From UBA2137 sp037968575 (GTDB taxonomy: Bacteria; Pseudomonadota; Alphaproteobacteria; Micavibrionales; Micavibrionaceae): 7,324 bases of DNA. This document shows positions 1-5,558 of the stretch, in pieces (positions within the stretch are counted from its first letter, which is position 1; each line of letters begins with the position of its first letter). The notes under the pieces are model-generated. The model worked only from the letters and a program-made list of their open reading frames with translations, had not been told where the DNA came from and did no database searches. The position numbers and the translations under genes are program-made. The stretch spans positions 1-7,324 of the forward strand of contig JBBKVR010000059.1 of NCBI GenBank assembly GCA_037968575.1, given 5' to 3'.

Positions 1-461
1 TAATTAAGAACATCATCTTTAAAATTCCTGCCAAAGTTGATTACACAGCATTGCCTTGGGTAACTTATACAGAACCAGAACTGGCAACTGTTGGTATGAG
101 TTACAGCCAAGCAGAAGAAAAATACGGTCTTGATAATATTGATGTTGTGCATTGGGAGTTTGATGAAAATGACCGTGCCATGGCAGAACGGGAAACCGAA
201 GGGTTAATTAAAGTCACTATCAAAAAAAATGGCCAAATATTAGGTGCTACAATGCTTGGATCTCATGCGGGAGAAAGCATTTCTATGTGGATTTTGGCTG
301 TGTCCAAGGGGTTGAAGCTCTCAGATATCACTGATTTGATTATTCCTTATCCGACATTTTCGGAAATCGGAAAACGCGCGGCAGGATCGTGGTACACACC
401 TAAATTATTCAGTGATCGAACCCGCAAAATTGTGTCTTTCCTGAAAAGGCTACCATTTTAG
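1..461 (+). CDS. FAD-dependent pyridine nucleotide-disulfide oxidoreductase, C-terminal fragment
   Basis: The reading frame is open from base 3, so the gene enters from the left edge and the ATG-less start at base 51 (a TTG) is not a real start. About 152 codons are visible, ending in TAG at 459-461. The fragment is the end of the NAD/FAD region plus the dimerisation domain of the glutathione reductase/dihydrolipoamide dehydrogenase/mercuric reductase superfamily. Diagnostic stretches are PWVTYTEPELATVG (from base 54) and LGSHAGE (near base 255). Near base 348 is IIPYPTFSEIGKRAA, the place where true lipoamide dehydrogenases carry the catalytic His of a His-Pro-Thr motif. Here the residue is Tyr (YPT). 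There is no C-terminal Cys pair as in mercuric reductase MerA. It is therefore probably one of the uncharacterised 'mercuric reductase-like' flavoproteins, a cytoplasmic homodimer using NAD(P)H. The FAD-binding end and redox-active CxxxxC motif lie outside the window, so substrate cannot be assigned. Confidence 0.88.
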   Translation, partial: IKNIIFKIPAKVDYTALPWVTYTEPELATVGMSYSQAEEKYGLDNIDVVHWEFDENDRAMAERETEGLIKVTIKKNGQILGATMLGSHAGESISMWILAVSKGLKLSDITDLIIPYPTFSEIGKRAAGSWYTPKLFSDRTRKIVSFLKRLPF

Positions 462-584
462 ACATATTTCATCTTTATTTTTCCAAAAAATATGCGGTTT
501 ATGCTATGATTTCAGAAGGATTAAAGGAATTTAACCGTATCAATAAATATGATTACTTTTGGCAAAAAGCGACCATTTAAGCTG

Positions 585-605
585 ATCTATTGCGTGTAAA
601 TAGAT
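585..605. promoter_or_regulatory. Short AT-rich inverted repeat upstream of the protease gene
   Basis: ATCTATT (585-591) and AATAGAT (599-605) form a perfect 7-base inverted repeat around a 7-base spacer, about 43 bases before the protease start. No T-run follows, so it is not a convincing terminator. It could be an operator or a weak mRNA hairpin. The whole 462-647 gap is AT-rich. The best promoter-like match I see overlaps the repeat (TTGCGT at 590-595, 17-base spacer, AATAAA at 613-618) and is poor. Nothing else is recognised in this gap. Confidence 0.25.
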
Positions 606-647
606 GCATAAGAATAAACTAATTTAAAGTCGGGACTATCTGAATAA

Positions 648-3461
648 ATGCATAATTCGCATGAAAATCACATTGCTAACTCAACGCTTTTGCATGCTGA
701 TTTGGCAACGCAATCCGAATTTGGTGACTCTGGAACTGAAGATGGAGCACTCAGGCTGTTAAGTGGGACTACATGGGGAGGTGATGGTTCAGGCATAAAT
801 CTCCGATATAATTTTTTCAGCAGCGTTCCTGGCTATTACAGTTCAACCGACACAGAGGCTAATCGTTTTCGTGAATTTAATGACCAGATGAAAGCGTCGA
901 CACTGCGTGTGCTCGATGAGATTGAAACATTTACAAATATCAACTTTATTGAATCGTCAAATACTGCATATCAGTTGGGTTTTGGACAAGCGCGCTTACC
1001 AGATGGTACGGGTGCATGGGCTTATTACCCAACCAGAAATCCAAAGGGCGGGGACGTTTGGACAAATAATCTGTATGCCAACACCCAAAACCCCGTTGAA
1101 GGAAATTACGGTCATTTCTTATTGCTACATGAGGTTGGACACGCTTTAGGACTGCGCCACTCGTTTGATAGATTGTCTGGTCAAGAAGCCTCTTCGCAAT
1201 ACAGCGTCATGGCCTATGACTGGAGTCCGTATTTTCCAGCTTCTTATATGCTCTACGATATTTATGCGTTGCAAAACCTTTATGGGGCTAATATGTCTCA
1301 CGCGACAGGCGACGATGTCTATGTTCTGGATAATAATCTCGCCTATACAATTTGGGATGCCGGTGGAAATGACACGTTTGATGCCTCTGCTTATAATTTC
1401 GATGTTGTTTTGAATCTGAATGACGGGTCTTACAGTTCTGTCGGTTTGGACGATAATATCGCCATTGCCTTTAATGCTGTGATTGAAAATGCATGGGGTG
1501 GCTCACGAAATGACAAGATTACAGGAAATGGAGTCAGCAATATTCTACAAGGAAATGCGGGCGACGATATTCTGGTAGGTTCTGCTGGTAATGATACTCT
1601 GAATGGTGGAGCAGGTGACGATACGGTTGTGTACAACCTCAATATTGAAGATTTTTTAATCAATATTATAGATAGCGTCACCGTAGAACTCTTTGATGCA
1701 TCTGGGCTTTATAATACTGACACGCTTATTAGCATTGAAACTTATGAGTTCAACCTAGTGAACTATAGTTATGATGACTTATTAGCCTATAACACCGGAA
1801 CATTCTCTGATGGTGCTCCTTTGCGCCCTGCTGGCGCCGTATTCTCTCTAAGTCCAGTTGTAGTTAATACAATAGATAATGACGTAGATATCAATTTATC
1901 GACAGTGACTGACAGAACGATTGGAATAGCCTTTGAAACGGGAGCAGATGTTGGCGCACGACAAGTTATTTTTGAGCAAGGTGGCGCTGCCAAAGGTTTC
2001 AATATCTATATTGAAGATGGTCAACTCCATCAAGCGGCGTGGGATACGGTTGGCACGCGTTTTGGGTATAGGGAAGCAACAGTCGATATTGAGGCCAATA
2101 CACGATACACCACAACAATGTTATTTGAAGGTGGATCTAGAAGAGATGGAACTATAACACTTTATCTTGATAGTGCAGAAGTCAGTTCTGTCGGAGGCGT
2201 AGGCTATGTAAAGGCCCATGGTGGGGACATTGGAATTGGGGAAATGGTGAACCAAACGCGTTTCGTTGATGGTGCTGCAAGTGGTAATGGATATGCCTTC
2301 CAAGGAACATTAGAACAAATTACTTATTATAATAATGCGCTAAGTGCATCAGATATTACCCGCCTTGATGATAACTTGTCTCATGAATGGCTCGCTCCAG
2401 TTGCTAATCGTGCGCCTGAGCCGCAAGACGATGATGTAAATGTTCTACTAAATACGGATACCCTTTTAGATGTTTTGAGCAATGACAGCGATCCGGATGG
2501 TGATATTCTTGATGTAATATCTGCTGTTGGGGTCTCGCACGGAACCTTAACACTTAACGCAGACGACACTATTCTTTACTCACCTGATATAGGTTATGAG
2601 GGCACGGATAGTTTTACTTACACTGTCCGCGATAAAGAAGGTTTAGAGAATACGGCAACAGTGAATATTGATGTGATAGCAGATGTAGGGCCTGATGCCC
2701 CGCCTGGTTCAATCTTTTCACTGAATCCTGTAACTGTAAATACAATAGCAAACGATACAGACATCAATCTCTCCACAGTAACCGATAGAACAATTGGTCT
2801 TTCCTTTGAAACGGGTGCTGATGTGGGCGCACGCCAAGTGCTTTATGAGCAAGGTGGCGCTGCCAAAGGTTTCAACATCTATATCGAAGATGGGCAACTT
2901 CACCACGCAGCATGGGATACAGTGAATACGCGTTTTGGCTATAAAGAGGCAGTAACTGATATTGAGGCCAATACTCAATATACAACGGCAATGCTGTTTG
3001 AAGGTGGTCCAAGACGAGACGGTACTATTACCCTTTTCCTTGATGGGACAGAAATGAGTTCTGTTGATCGCGTTGGGTACGTAAAATCACATGGTGGTGA
3101 TATTGGTATTGGTCAAATGGTCAATGAAGCACGTTTTGCAAGCGGAACAGGAAGTGGCGATGGTTATGCGTTCCAAGGCACAATCAGCAAGATTGCTTAC
3201 TATAATGATGCACTGGAAGGCGCAGAACTTACACAATTGAATGATTATCTTGATTATAACCTGAGCGCACCTTCACATGATTTGCATGGATTGCCAGCTT
3301 ATGAAGAAATTATTGATACAGATACTCTTCTTGAAGAAAGTCTAAGTTCTTTAAATGACTCAGAAGAGTCTATATCGGTTGCCAAGATTCAAACACCAAT
3401 TACACTCGACTCAGCCTCCTTATCTAATGATGAACTACCTCACAGCGCAGATATACTTTAG
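648..3461 (+). CDS. Serralysin-like RTX metalloprotease (M10) with two LamG-like domains and a cadherin-like domain
   Basis: This 937-residue protein is probably a secreted zinc protease. The catalytic motif HEVGHALGLRH spans residues 161-171 and matches HExxHxxGxxH of metzincins, with zinc ligands H161, H165 and H171 and base E162. A Met-turn, SVMAY (M188, Y190), follows, as in serralysins. Domains in order: short N-terminal region; protease, about 40-230; serralysin C-terminal/RTX region with five nonapeptides at 284-328; a beta-rich linker, 329-398; LamG-like domain 1, 399-577; cadherin-like tandem domain, about 587-679; LamG-like domain 2, 690-868; acidic tail, 869-937, ending ADIL. There is no N-terminal signal peptide, which fits type I (ABC transporter) secretion with a C-terminal signal. 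The start is the first ATG after an in-frame TAA at 645-647. No good Shine-Dalgarno precedes it (GGGA lies 12 bases upstream). Typical serralysins are about 450-500 residues, so this one is roughly twice that length. No secretion genes or inhibitor gene are adjacent. The substrate is unknown; the LamG domains suggest binding to glycans or matrix. Confidence 0.93.
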   Translation: MHNSHENHIANSTLLHADLATQSEFGDSGTEDGALRLLSGTTWGGDGSGINLRYNFFSSVPGYYSSTDTEANRFREFNDQMKASTLRVLDEIETFTNINFIESSNTAYQLGFGQARLPDGTGAWAYYPTRNPKGGDVWTNNLYANTQNPVEGNYGHFLLLHEVGHALGLRHSFDRLSGQEASSQYSVMAYDWSPYFPASYMLYDIYALQNLYGANMSHATGDDVYVLDNNLAYTIWDAGGNDTFDASAYNFDVVLNLNDGSYSSVGLDDNIAIAFNAVIENAWGGSRNDKITGNGVSNILQGNAGDDILVGSAGNDTLNGGAGDDTVVYNLNIEDFLINIIDSVTVELFDASGLYNTDTLISIETYEFNLVNYSYDDLLAYNTGTFSDGAPLRPAGAVFSLSPVVVNTIDNDVDINLSTVTDRTIGIAFETGADVGARQVIFEQGGAAKGFNIYIEDGQLHQAAWDTVGTRFGYREATVDIEANTRYTTTMLFEGGSRRDGTITLYLDSAEVSSVGGVGYVKAHGGDIGIGEMVNQTRFVDGAASGNGYAFQGTLEQITYYNNALSASDITRLDDNLSHEWLAPVANRAPEPQDDDVNVLLNTDTLLDVLSNDSDPDGDILDVISAVGVSHGTLTLNADDTILYSPDIGYEGTDSFTYTVRDKEGLENTATVNIDVIADVGPDAPPGSIFSLNPVTVNTIANDTDINLSTVTDRTIGLSFETGADVGARQVLYEQGGAAKGFNIYIEDGQLHHAAWDTVNTRFGYKEAVTDIEANTQYTTAMLFEGGPRRDGTITLFLDGTEMSSVDRVGYVKSHGGDIGIGQMVNEARFASGTGSGDGYAFQGTISKIAYYNDALEGAELTQLNDYLDYNLSAPSHDLHGLPAYEEIIDTDTLLEESLSSLNDSEESISVAKIQTPITLDSASLSNDELPHSADIL
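1497..1631 (+). repeat. Five tandem RTX calcium-binding nonapeptides
   Basis: Residues 284-328 divide exactly into five nonapeptides: GGSRNDKIT, GNGVSNILQ, GNAGDDILV, GSAGNDTLN and GGAGDDTVV. The last three fit GGxGxDxUx well and the first two are degenerate. In known RTX proteins these form a parallel beta-roll that binds calcium and folds after export. The array is short for a protein of this size. Confidence 0.9.
1842..2378 (+). repeat. LamG/concanavalin A-like domain, copy 1
   Basis: Residues 399-577 of the protease form a beta-rich module with LamG-type features: a DRTIGIAFET strand, GFNIYIEDGQL, GTITLYLD, and a C-terminal YYNNALSASDITRL segment typical of LamG domains. It aligns without gaps to copy 2 (residues 690-868) over 179 residues. 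By hand count about 135 positions are identical (roughly 75%). A 30-base run (1973-2002) is identical to 2846-2875. The fold assignment is by pattern; ligand unknown. Confidence 0.85.
2406..2684 (+). other. Cadherin-like / VCBS-type Ig-fold domain within the protease
   Basis: Residues about 587-679 start with NRAPEPQDDDV and contain LLDVLSNDSDPDGD, then GTLTLNADDTILYSP, then GYEGTDSFTYTVRDKEG. This is the usual signature of the cadherin-like tandem domains of bacterial surface and RTX adhesins, which bind calcium through the D-x-D-G-D cluster. It sits as a spacer between the two LamG-like modules. Confidence 0.85.
2715..3251 (+). repeat. LamG/concanavalin A-like domain, copy 2
   Basis: Residues 690-868 are the second copy of the 179-residue module, offset exactly 291 residues (873 bases) from copy 1. 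Differences cluster at the C-terminal end (for example EGAEL in place of SASDI), while the core from FETGADVGARQV to EDGQLH is nearly unchanged. The absence of gaps and the long identical DNA runs indicate duplication inside the gene, possibly kept similar by gene conversion. Confidence 0.85.
3252..3458 (+). other. Acidic C-terminal tail, candidate type I secretion signal
   Basis: Residues 869-937 are rich in Asp, Glu, Ser and Leu (for example TDTLLEESLSSLNDSEES), carry few basic residues, and end in ADIL-COOH. In known type I substrates the uncleaved signal lies in the last 50-60 residues and protease-type signals often end with an acidic residue followed by hydrophobic ones. The match is to general composition only; no conserved signal motif is recognised. 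Confidence 0.45.
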
Positions 3462-3974
3462 CTATTTTTCCCTAACACCTTGAAGAATTTTGTTCTGGAG
3501 CTTTTTCTTTCCATGAAGGACAGATACGTCACCTGTTACCTCAAAAACTACAGCTTGCACTTCTTCCATATTTAAAACATTGGCTTCGCGCAATTTTGCT
3601 ATTAAATCATTTTCAGTGATTTTGGCTTTCTTCAAATTTTCTTTTAGAATTTTAGAGTCCTTCATGAGAAGAAGAGGTTTATTTTCAAGGTAAGAGTTTT
3701 CTCTATTCAAACGCCAATAAGAAAAAAGCGTTTGTATCATTAATAAGAACGCAATGGCCAAGCCGCCTTGTAAAACTGAAGGCTCTTTTGCAATGATTGT
3801 CGTTGCCAATATAGAGCCAATAGCAACTGTAATTGCAAAATCATGTCCAGACATCTTTGAAAAACTGCGCAAACCCACGATGCGTATTGCAATCATCATA
3901 ATGAAGTAAAGAGCTAAAGAGGAAAAAATAATTCCCGAAAATTGTGTGATGGAAATATCAAACCAAGCGTTCAT
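3462..3974 (-). CDS. DUF421/YetF-like inner-membrane protein
   Basis: The 170-residue product has three predicted membrane helices (about 13-32, 45-62 and 66-86) and a soluble C-terminal part. Between helices 1 and 2 is the family hallmark, RIVGLRSFSKMSGHDFAIT, with a following GSILATT. The C-terminal part has KLREANVLNMEEVQAVVFEVTGDVSVL, which matches the usual DUF421/YetF C-terminal domain. Length is normal for the shorter members. The family's biochemical function is not established. The start at 3974 is supported by AAAGG eight bases upstream (minus strand). Its TAG stop directly abuts the protease stop, so the two genes converge with no spacer. On the other side it diverges from the flavoprotein gene across 82 bases, so the two could share regulation. 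Confidence 0.88.
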   Translation of the reverse strand: MNAWFDISITQFSGIIFSSLALYFIMMIAIRIVGLRSFSKMSGHDFAITVAIGSILATTIIAKEPSVLQGGLAIAFLLMIQTLFSYWRLNRENSYLENKPLLLMKDSKILKENLKKAKITENDLIAKLREANVLNMEEVQAVVFEVTGDVSVLHGKKKLQNKILQGVREK

Positions 3975-4005
3975 ATTTTTTGCCTTTCAAATGTAATTCG
4001 ACCGT

Positions 4006-4039
4006 ATTGTATTTCGTACTAGGTTAAAAGGTACAAATA
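4006..4039. promoter_or_regulatory. Divergent promoter region with inverted repeat
   Basis: The arms TATTTCGTAC (4010-4019) and GTACAAATA (4031-4039) are complementary except for one bulged C, around an 11-base spacer. Candidate plus-strand promoter: TTGTAT (4008-4013), 18 bases, TACAAA (4032-4037). Candidate minus-strand promoter: TTGTAC (complement of 4031-4036), 19 bases, TACAAT (complement of 4006-4011). The two would overlap almost completely, so a dimeric regulator here could control both directions. All matches are partial and by eye. Confidence 0.33.
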
Positions 4040-4056
4040 TTAGACAAGGATGAGTT

Positions 4057-4806
4057 ATGGCACTGAATGAAAAACAAGAAGCTCTTTGTAAAAATCATGA
4101 TTTTGATTTTTCTGGACTTAAGGCGCTTATTTTAAATTGTACTTTGAAACCGACAGGCAGGCTTTCGCATACAGAAGGTTTGATGAATGTCTGTAAGACA
4201 ATCATGGAGAAGAACAAAGTCGAGGTTGAGATGCTCCGCGTTGTTGATTTTGATTTGGCTCCTGGTGTCCAGCCTGACATGACAAAGCACGGCTTTGATA
4301 AAGATGATTGGCCAAAACTCTCTAAAAAAGTCATGGATGCAGATATTTTGATTATTGGTTCACCTATTTGGTTGGGAGAAAGAAGTTCGACTTGCAGTCG
4401 CTTAATTGAAAGGCTTTATTCAGAGTCAGGGGAGTTGAACGACAAAGGTCAGTATATTTACTATGGTAAGGCTGGAGGATGCATCATTACGGGTAACGAA
4501 GATGGGGTTAAACATTGCAGTATGGGTATTCTCTATGCCCTTCAACATTTGGGTTATACCATTCCGCCACAAGCCGATGCGGGCTGGATAGGGGAGGCTG
4601 GTCCAGGTCCTTCCTATTGTGATGAGGGGTCTGGTGGAATTGAAAATGAATTTACCCAACGCAATACAACGTTCATGACATGGAATCTCATGCACATGGC
4701 CAAAATGCTAAAAGATGCTGGTGGTGTGCCTGCACACGGTAATCAACGCTCGGAATGGGATGCTGGATGTCATTTTGATAACCCCAACCCAGAACATAGG
4801 TCGTAG
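4057..4806 (+). CDS. Flavodoxin-fold NAD(P)H-dependent FMN reductase-like protein
   Basis: This 249-residue cytoplasmic protein has the flavodoxin/FMN reductase fold. Residues 21-42 give the first strand and an FMN phosphate-binding loop (LKALILNCTLKPTGRLSHTE), residues 96-111 the second flavin loop (ILIIGSPIWLGERSS), and residues 142-154 the third (CIITGNEDGVKHC). It is probably an FMN-dependent oxidoreductase using NAD(P)H; the acceptor (quinone, metal, nitro compound) cannot be told from sequence. The C-terminal third holds C188 and C238, but no iron-sulfur cluster motif is evident. A strong ribosome binding site, AAGGA (4046-4050), lies six bases before the ATG. The ZIP-like transporter starts nine bases after the stop, so the two are very likely one operon. 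Confidence 0.87.
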   Translation: MALNEKQEALCKNHDFDFSGLKALILNCTLKPTGRLSHTEGLMNVCKTIMEKNKVEVEMLRVVDFDLAPGVQPDMTKHGFDKDDWPKLSKKVMDADILIIGSPIWLGERSSTCSRLIERLYSESGELNDKGQYIYYGKAGGCIITGNEDGVKHCSMGILYALQHLGYTIPPQADAGWIGEAGPGPSYCDEGSGGIENEFTQRNTTFMTWNLMHMAKMLKDAGGVPAHGNQRSEWDAGCHFDNPNPEHRS

Positions 4807-4815
4807 ACAAATAAC

Positions 4816-5526
4816 ATGATTTTTTTGGATGCAATATTATTGAGCTTATTTGCAGGTGGTTCAATTGTTGCCGGAGCCGGATTAGGGCGCTTTGAGAATA
4901 TTCGACCTGATTGGGTCACCTGTGAAATACGTCATGGAATTATGGCTGCTGGCGGCGGAGCTTTGGTCGCAGCAGTTGCACTCGTACTAGTACCTGAAGG
5001 TATAGAAAGACAACCGCCTTGGCTGGCGCTCCTCACGTTTTTAATGGGTGGCGCATTCTTTATGGCAGCTGACCAATATCTTCATAAGCAGAAGAGTTCG
5101 GTGTCACAATTGATGGCAATGTTATTGGATTTTGTTCCAGAAGTTATCGTTTTGGGTGCAATCATTGCAATCGATTATGCACAGGCGGTATTCCTTGCCA
5201 TTATTATAGCTGCTCAAAACTTTCCGGAGGGCTTTAATGCTTACCGTGAGATTGTAAGTGGTAAAAAAGGATTATTAAGAAAGCATGTGTTTATGATTAT
5301 GGGACTTATAGCTATGGTAGGACCTGTTCTTGCGATGACGGGTATGTATCTTTTTGATCCTCACGGAATGGTATTAGGTGTAATCATGACATTTTGTGCT
5401 GGAGGAATATTTTACTTGGTGTTTCATGATATAGCCCCGCAGGCTAAGCTGAAAAACAGATGGCTACCATCATTTGGTGCAGTGATTGGCTTCACAATAG
5501 GCATGATTGGCTTAGCCTATATGTAA
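4816..5526 (+). CDS. ZIP-family-like divalent metal transporter
   Basis: The 236-residue product is almost wholly membrane-embedded, with about eight helices, the number expected for ZIP transporters. Helix 4 contains DFVPEV (105-110) and helix 5 QNFPEGFNAYRE (134-145), the positions of the family HNxPEG and HExPxE-type metal motifs. The first His of each is replaced, by Asp105 and Gln134, while the Pro-Glu pairs are kept. A late helix has FHDIAPQ (H204, D205). It probably moves a divalent cation (Zn, Fe or Mn) across the inner membrane, but the altered ligands make specificity and even direction uncertain. No ribosome binding site is visible; translation may be coupled to the flavoprotein gene nine bases upstream. 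The gene ends with tandem stops TAA TAG (5524-5529). Confidence 0.85.
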   Translation: MIFLDAILLSLFAGGSIVAGAGLGRFENIRPDWVTCEIRHGIMAAGGGALVAAVALVLVPEGIERQPPWLALLTFLMGGAFFMAADQYLHKQKSSVSQLMAMLLDFVPEVIVLGAIIAIDYAQAVFLAIIIAAQNFPEGFNAYREIVSGKKGLLRKHVFMIMGLIAMVGPVLAMTGMYLFDPHGMVLGVIMTFCAGGIFYLVFHDIAPQAKLKNRWLPSFGAVIGFTIGMIGLAYM

Positions 5527-5558
5527 TAGGTTTAGCTCTACGATTTTTGAACTTTTTT
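5509..5558 (+). terminator. Probable intrinsic terminator of the flavoprotein-ZIP operon
   Basis: GCTTAGCCTAT (5510-5520) pairs with ATAGGTTTAGC (5526-5536) around a five-base loop. The stem has eleven positions with one T-T mismatch and one G-U pair. T-runs follow at 5544-5548 and 5553-5558. The stem overlaps the last ZIP codons and stop, and the T-runs lie in the end of the convergent hydrolase gene. The seven-base gap before the first T-run is longer than ideal. On the minus strand no T-run follows the stem, so it seems to act mainly in the plus direction. Confidence 0.5.

Noticed and set aside
462..505. T-rich stretch after the oxidoreductase stop as a terminator
   Set aside because: Several T-runs are present, but I could not find a stable hairpin directly before any of them.
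506..580. Possible 24-residue peptide (start MISEGLKEFN) in the gap before the protease
   Set aside because: No ribosome binding site, very short and no recognisable feature; chance open frames of this size are expected in AT-rich DNA.
2718..2978. Minus-strand reading frame of 86 codons inside LamG-like copy 2
   Set aside because: It is a shadow of the protease gene; the plus-strand frame is strongly supported by the gap-free duplicate.
1497..3251. Repeats in the protease considered as a CRISPR-like or mobile repeat array
   Set aside because: All repeats are in frame and encode protein modules (RTX nonapeptides, LamG-like domains); there are no uniform spacers or terminal inverted repeats.
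648..5526. Possibility that the protease, DUF421, flavoprotein and ZIP genes form one new defence or toxin system
   Set aside because: The genes are on different strands with separate promoters, and each belongs to a family with ordinary housekeeping or secretion roles; nothing in the sequence ties them together.
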